A stretch of DNA of 10,501 nt from Grifola frondosa (lineage: Eukaryota > Basidiomycota > Agaricomycetes > Polyporales > Grifolaceae). The DNA lies in NCBI GenBank assembly GCA_001683735.1, contig LUGG01000061.1, positions 1-10,501 on the forward strand, written 5' to 3'. The notes under the pieces were generated by a model, which worked only from the letters and a program-made list of their open reading frames with translations, did no database searches and was not told where the DNA came from. The position numbers were made by a program, and so were the translations under genes. This document shows positions 7,741 to 10,501 of this stretch, one piece after another (the stretch's first letter is position 1; every line of letters begins with the position of its first letter).

Positions 7741-8429
7741 AATACTGATTTATCTATTCTATTGCCATTATTATCTAGATACCAATAACCATATTGTTTA
7801 ATACCTAAGAAATAACCATCTACTCCCCCATTTAGTTCATTTTCATTAAACCTAATTCTCTACCTATAAATTTATCATCTATTTTTGTTAAAATAATGAT
7901 AGAATCAGTATCAGTATAAACAGTACAGGTAATAATTTGAAAGTTATAATGTAAATTCTAGCATAAGCTGTAATTGCAGAAGCAAAAGCAACATTAGCCT
8001 TAACTACACTTTAAAACTATATATTTCTTTATTTAGTGTTAGATTTAATTTTTTAATTAAAGAAGGATCAATATTTTTAACAATAAGAATAGAGCATATT
8101 TCATCATCTATAAATAAAAAAGATTTAATTATATTAGTAGATAAATAATTAGGTAAATCTGATTTGGAATATATTAATTGTTTCAACTAATTCTTTTTTT
8201 TCTACCAAATATACCATATAAATTATTTAATAATAATTTAACAATCCATCTTTCACTTCTAGTACAATGAATTTTTCTTTTAAACATATCTTTAACAAAT
8301 GCATTTAAAAGAAATCAATTTTACTTAATTTAAATATCTTCAATAATTTGAAATGCATAACCCAGTGGTAGTACTGCTTTTAATTATTAACTAAAATATG
8401 TAGAACACCATCTAGGAAATATTGTTTTT

Positions 8430-8462
8430 CCATTATATTTCAATTTTCTTGAAATATAATGG
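8430..8462. repeat. Perfect 14-bp inverted repeat (hairpin) in dpo copy 3
   Basis: CCATTATATTTCAA at 8430-8443 and its exact reverse complement TTGAAATATAATGG at 8449-8462 are separated by five bases. It coincides with a point where the dpo copy 3 frame breaks. It could form a stable hairpin in DNA or RNA. Confidence 0.85.
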
Positions 8463-8480
8463 TAATGATATTAATAAATT

Positions 8481-8773
8481 TACTAAATTTAAGTAAAAAA
8501 AAATAAATTTTAATATTACGATATTAGACTTATATTTAATTAATTAGATAAATTATAATACTTAACTATAAGCTACTATTTCATAACCATTAATAAGTAG
8601 TATTTGATGGTTAAATAAATAACGCATTTTTTATAAAAGAGTGTAAATGATATACATAGTTATGTATTAATTATGTATTTAGTCTACATCAGTTAAAAAC
8701 GTGTTTCAAAGATAGTGTTTTCCTTTATATAACTTATATTAAAAAATAATTAAAATTCAAAAAAAAAAATTAG
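8481..8773. other. Spacer with no identified gene
   Basis: This is the region upstream of dpo copy 3, where motif A and the exonuclease domain would be expected on the minus strand. I could not find them in any minus-strand frame. The sequence is A+T-rich with no other recognisable feature. Confidence 0.5.
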
Positions 8774-9775
8774 GTGAAATATGTTACCTTAATTCTTATT
8801 ATAATTTACAATTATTTGCTCTCCATGAAAAATAACTATCAATTATTGTTTGCTTATTCTCATAAAATAATAACTAATGATAAATTTCCTAATTTTTATT
8901 TTAGTGCTTTATTTTCTAATTCTTCTTTATTAAATAATAAAGTTAATAATAATAATAATATTTAATATTTTTAATGATCAGTATATCTATCCGGAGTTTA
9001 ATAGTGATTCTGAAAATATATCATATTCTAATAAAAAATATTTAATTATACTAAGTTTAAAAATAATAATACTAATAAGAATAATAAATTTCAGATCATT
9101 GAATCTCATAAGGAAAATTTAATAGATTATTCGCTGGTGGTTATAAAAGTTATTTAAATAATAATGTATTACTAGTTAATTTTAATTAATTAAATAATCT
9201 GGAAAGTTTAAAGGTTAGAATTAAATAAAAATTTTAAATAATTTAGAGTAGGGTTTACTTATTTCTTATTATTATTGGTAAAGTATAAAAAAAGGTATTA
9301 CTAATGGAATAAATCTTATTTAATATATTATTAACAAAAAATGTTAATCTTAATTTATTATATCCTTTAATTCTTCGAAATATTATTAAATCTGAAATAG
9401 AATATAATTTTTGTTAAAACTGAAGCTAATGTATGGATAGTTTTTTTTTTCATAACAAAAAGATGATTATAATAAGGCATTTTAACGCTGAGAGAAGAGA
9501 TTAAATTATTGAATTAAAGAAGTATTAGCCGAATATAATATTATAATTTAAAAGGATAAGAAAAAATCTATTCCTTATTTATATTTATAATGTGGAAGAA
9601 TTCTCTGATATTAAACAATTCCCTACTAAAAATAGTATTTTAGATTTACCATCATTTATTAATTGAAAGATAGTAAAAAATAATTATACGAAAAATTACT
9701 TAATTCTAAAAATAATGGGCCATTCAATAAAACGGATATAGTTAATAAATTTTTAAATCCTTTTTATAAATAATA
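8774..9775 (+). pseudogene. Decayed, Asn-rich coding-like region of unknown origin
   Basis: Several plus-strand snatches in different frames look protein-like. They are YQLLFAYSHKIITNDKFPNF (about 8840-8900); FNDQYIYPEFNSDSENISYS (about 8962-9030); TKFKNNNTNKNNKFQIIESH (about 9050-9110); AGGYKSYLNNNVLLVNFN; LLTKNVNLNLLYPLILRNII (about 9330-9395); EEFSDIKQFPTKNSILDLPS (about 9597-9655); and NNGPFNKTDIVNKFLNPFYK ending in TAA at about 9773. They lie in order on one strand, as expected for one gene broken by many indels. I do not recognise the family. The Asn-rich wording recalls mitochondrial ribosomal protein S3/Var1 or plasmid ORFs, but no diagnostic motif is present. It may in part be chance. 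Confidence 0.3.
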
Positions 9776-9948
9776 ATATTTATATTTTGTATTTTAATAC
9801 TAGTAGTAATAATTTTAAAAAAAATTTTTTTTAATAAATAAATTTATTTTTAATTTTATAAATTATTTTTATGTATAAGAAACTGGTTAAAAAATAAAAT
9901 TTTTAATCTTGATAATAATTTAAAAAATTTATTTTTATAAGTATTTTA

Positions 9949-10017
9949 GGGTTAAGTTTACGGATGGTTCTGTAGTAGACCTGCAAATTATTTATAAGGT
10001 TCAATCCTTCTTAACTC
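9949..10017 (+). tRNA. trnC: tRNA-Cys-like sequence (anticodon GCA), degenerate
   Basis: The acceptor arm is complete: GGGTTAA (9949-9955) pairs with TTAACTC (10011-10017), with one G-U. A D arm (TTAC...GTAG with a GG in the loop) follows. The candidate anticodon loop CTGCAAA has GCA at 9983-9985. A T arm (AAGG...CCTT around TTCAAT) is present, with the loop one base short. The anticodon stem pairs at only two of five positions, so this may be a pseudogene or a poorly conserved functional tRNA. Confidence 0.5.
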
Positions 10018-10438
10018 TATATTTAACTTTTTAATTATAGAAAGTTAATATTTAATTAAATAATTAGTGTAAAAATATTTTAAGTCTTAATAATACAATT
10101 ATATTTGTTAAATTAAATCATTTATTTTGATTTTAATATACAAAAATTGTAATAATACACATTATTTTAATCATTTTTTATTTAAAAAAAATTTTTTATG
10201 GTTTAATTATAATATTAAGGTTAAAGAGAATAGAATTTTAAAAAGCAATTTTGTTTTTAAATATATTTAATTGTCCTTTGGCTCTTAAGAAAAATTAAAT
10301 AATTATTCTGATTTTATAATAACTAGTTAATACAATATTTTATATCATTTTCTTTCCATAATTTATTTTCTTTTATCCTAAAAATTGAATAAATTTAATA
10401 AATAAATAAATTAATTTTATATTGATAAAATTTTTTAA
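10018..10438. other. A+T-rich spacer
   Basis: I see nothing coding or structured between the two tRNA-like sequences beyond A/T homopolymer runs. Confidence 0.6.
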
Positions 10439-10501
10439 TTCTCTTAGTTTAATGAAGAACATCATTTCTAAAATGCAATTTTGGTTCGATTCCAAAAAGA
10501 G
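10439..10501 (+). tRNA. Partial tRNA-like sequence, Arg(UCU)-like, cut by the window edge
   Basis: A good T arm (TTTGG, loop TTCGATT, CCAAA, 10480-10496) and a D arm (GTTT/GAAC, 10447-10460) are present. CTCTT (10441-10445) pairs with AAGAG at the window end (10497-10501), forming most of an acceptor stem. The anticodon arm TCATT...AATGC has only a five-base loop, TCTAA, two short of normal. A TCT anticodon (Arg) is the likeliest ancestral reading. The last acceptor bases are outside the window. It may be a pseudogene. Confidence 0.45.

Larger units (their letters stand above)
7462..8480 (-). pseudogene. dpo: Plasmid family B DNA polymerase, C-terminal half, heavily frameshifted (dpo copy 3)
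   Basis: Reading leftwards and changing frame several times gives the polymerase domain of a plasmid dpo. The order is LPLYFKKIEI near 8465; FPRWCSTYFS and LKAVLPLGYAF (about 8345-8425); FVKDMFKRKIHC; motif B KLLLNNLYGIFGRK (about 8205-8245); a segment LIYSKSDLPNYL to YSFKV (8004-8186); VKANVAFASAITAYAR; motif C VYTDTDSIII (about 7890-7920); FIGRELG; GYFLGIKQYGYWY with the KxY-type motif (about 7785-7825); and a tail IFNGKTLYKTIPVRFYKSLK, then NNYIPITINLLENN, to a TAA at 7462-7464. Polymerase motif A and the whole exonuclease domain are absent. At least five frame changes and several TAA codons rule out function. Motif wording (NNLYGIFGRK, TDTDS, KQYGYWY) differs from copy 2, so it is not a recent duplicate of it. 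It may be the missing half of copy 1. Confidence 0.85.

Noticed and set aside
8004..8186. Independent 60-residue gene on the minus strand
   Set aside because: It is one open segment of dpo copy 3 between motifs B and C, flanked by frameshifts.
8774..9775. Mitochondrial rps3/var1 gene
   Set aside because: Only Asn-richness and a chance VWI string point that way. The conserved C-terminal rps3 blocks are not visible.

Overview
The window reads as an accessory, non-core stretch of a fungal (or fungus-like) mitochondrial genome. The base composition is extremely A+T-rich, with a few short and abrupt G+C-rich clusters. There are coding remnants of linear mitochondrial plasmids (protein-primed family B DNA polymerase, dpo, and T7-like single-subunit RNA polymerase, rpo), pieces of two homing-endonuclease families, a displaced copy of the atp6 3' end, and two mitochondrial-type tRNA-like sequences. 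UGA behaves as Trp in at least two places, which fits the mould mitochondrial code (table 4). I cannot name the species.

Layout from left to right. 1-512 (+) is the exonuclease part of a dpo (copy 1), entering from outside the window. 511-2422 (+) is an rpo pseudogene running from a plausible start to just past the DWRGR motif, where it is cut off. 2420-4951 (-) is the fullest dpo (copy 2). It has the N-terminal domain, exo I/II/III, polymerase motifs A, B, C and KxY, but it is broken by frameshifts and by a roughly 73-bp G+C-rich repeat inserted just after exo I. rpo and dpo copy 2 converge and collide at about 2420. This is the gene order of invertron-type linear plasmids with the middle deleted. 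4952-5286 has no recognisable gene. 5287-5979 (-) is an intact 230-codon ORF of unknown function, with a membrane segment and an 11-residue repeat.

6021-6981 is a small homing-endonuclease graveyard, all on the minus strand: an atp6 C-terminal fragment running into a NUMOD1 domain (6066-6435), then a LAGLIDADG fragment (6526-6828), then a G+C double-hairpin element (6941-6980). 7462-8480 (-) is a heavily frameshifted dpo (copy 3) with the C-terminal half of the polymerase domain. Copies 1 and 3 carry complementary halves of a dpo and could come from one split gene. 8774-9775 (+) looks like a decayed, Asn-rich coding region that I cannot identify. A degenerate tRNA-Cys-like sequence lies at 9949-10017, and a partial tRNA-like sequence (Arg-type look) runs off the right edge.

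Taken together, this is a site of repeated plasmid integration and decay, later hit by mobile G+C elements and homing-endonuclease cassettes. Apart from the 230-codon ORF, nothing here looks like a currently intact protein gene. No working pathway is encoded; the genes share an origin (selfish mitochondrial elements) rather than a function.
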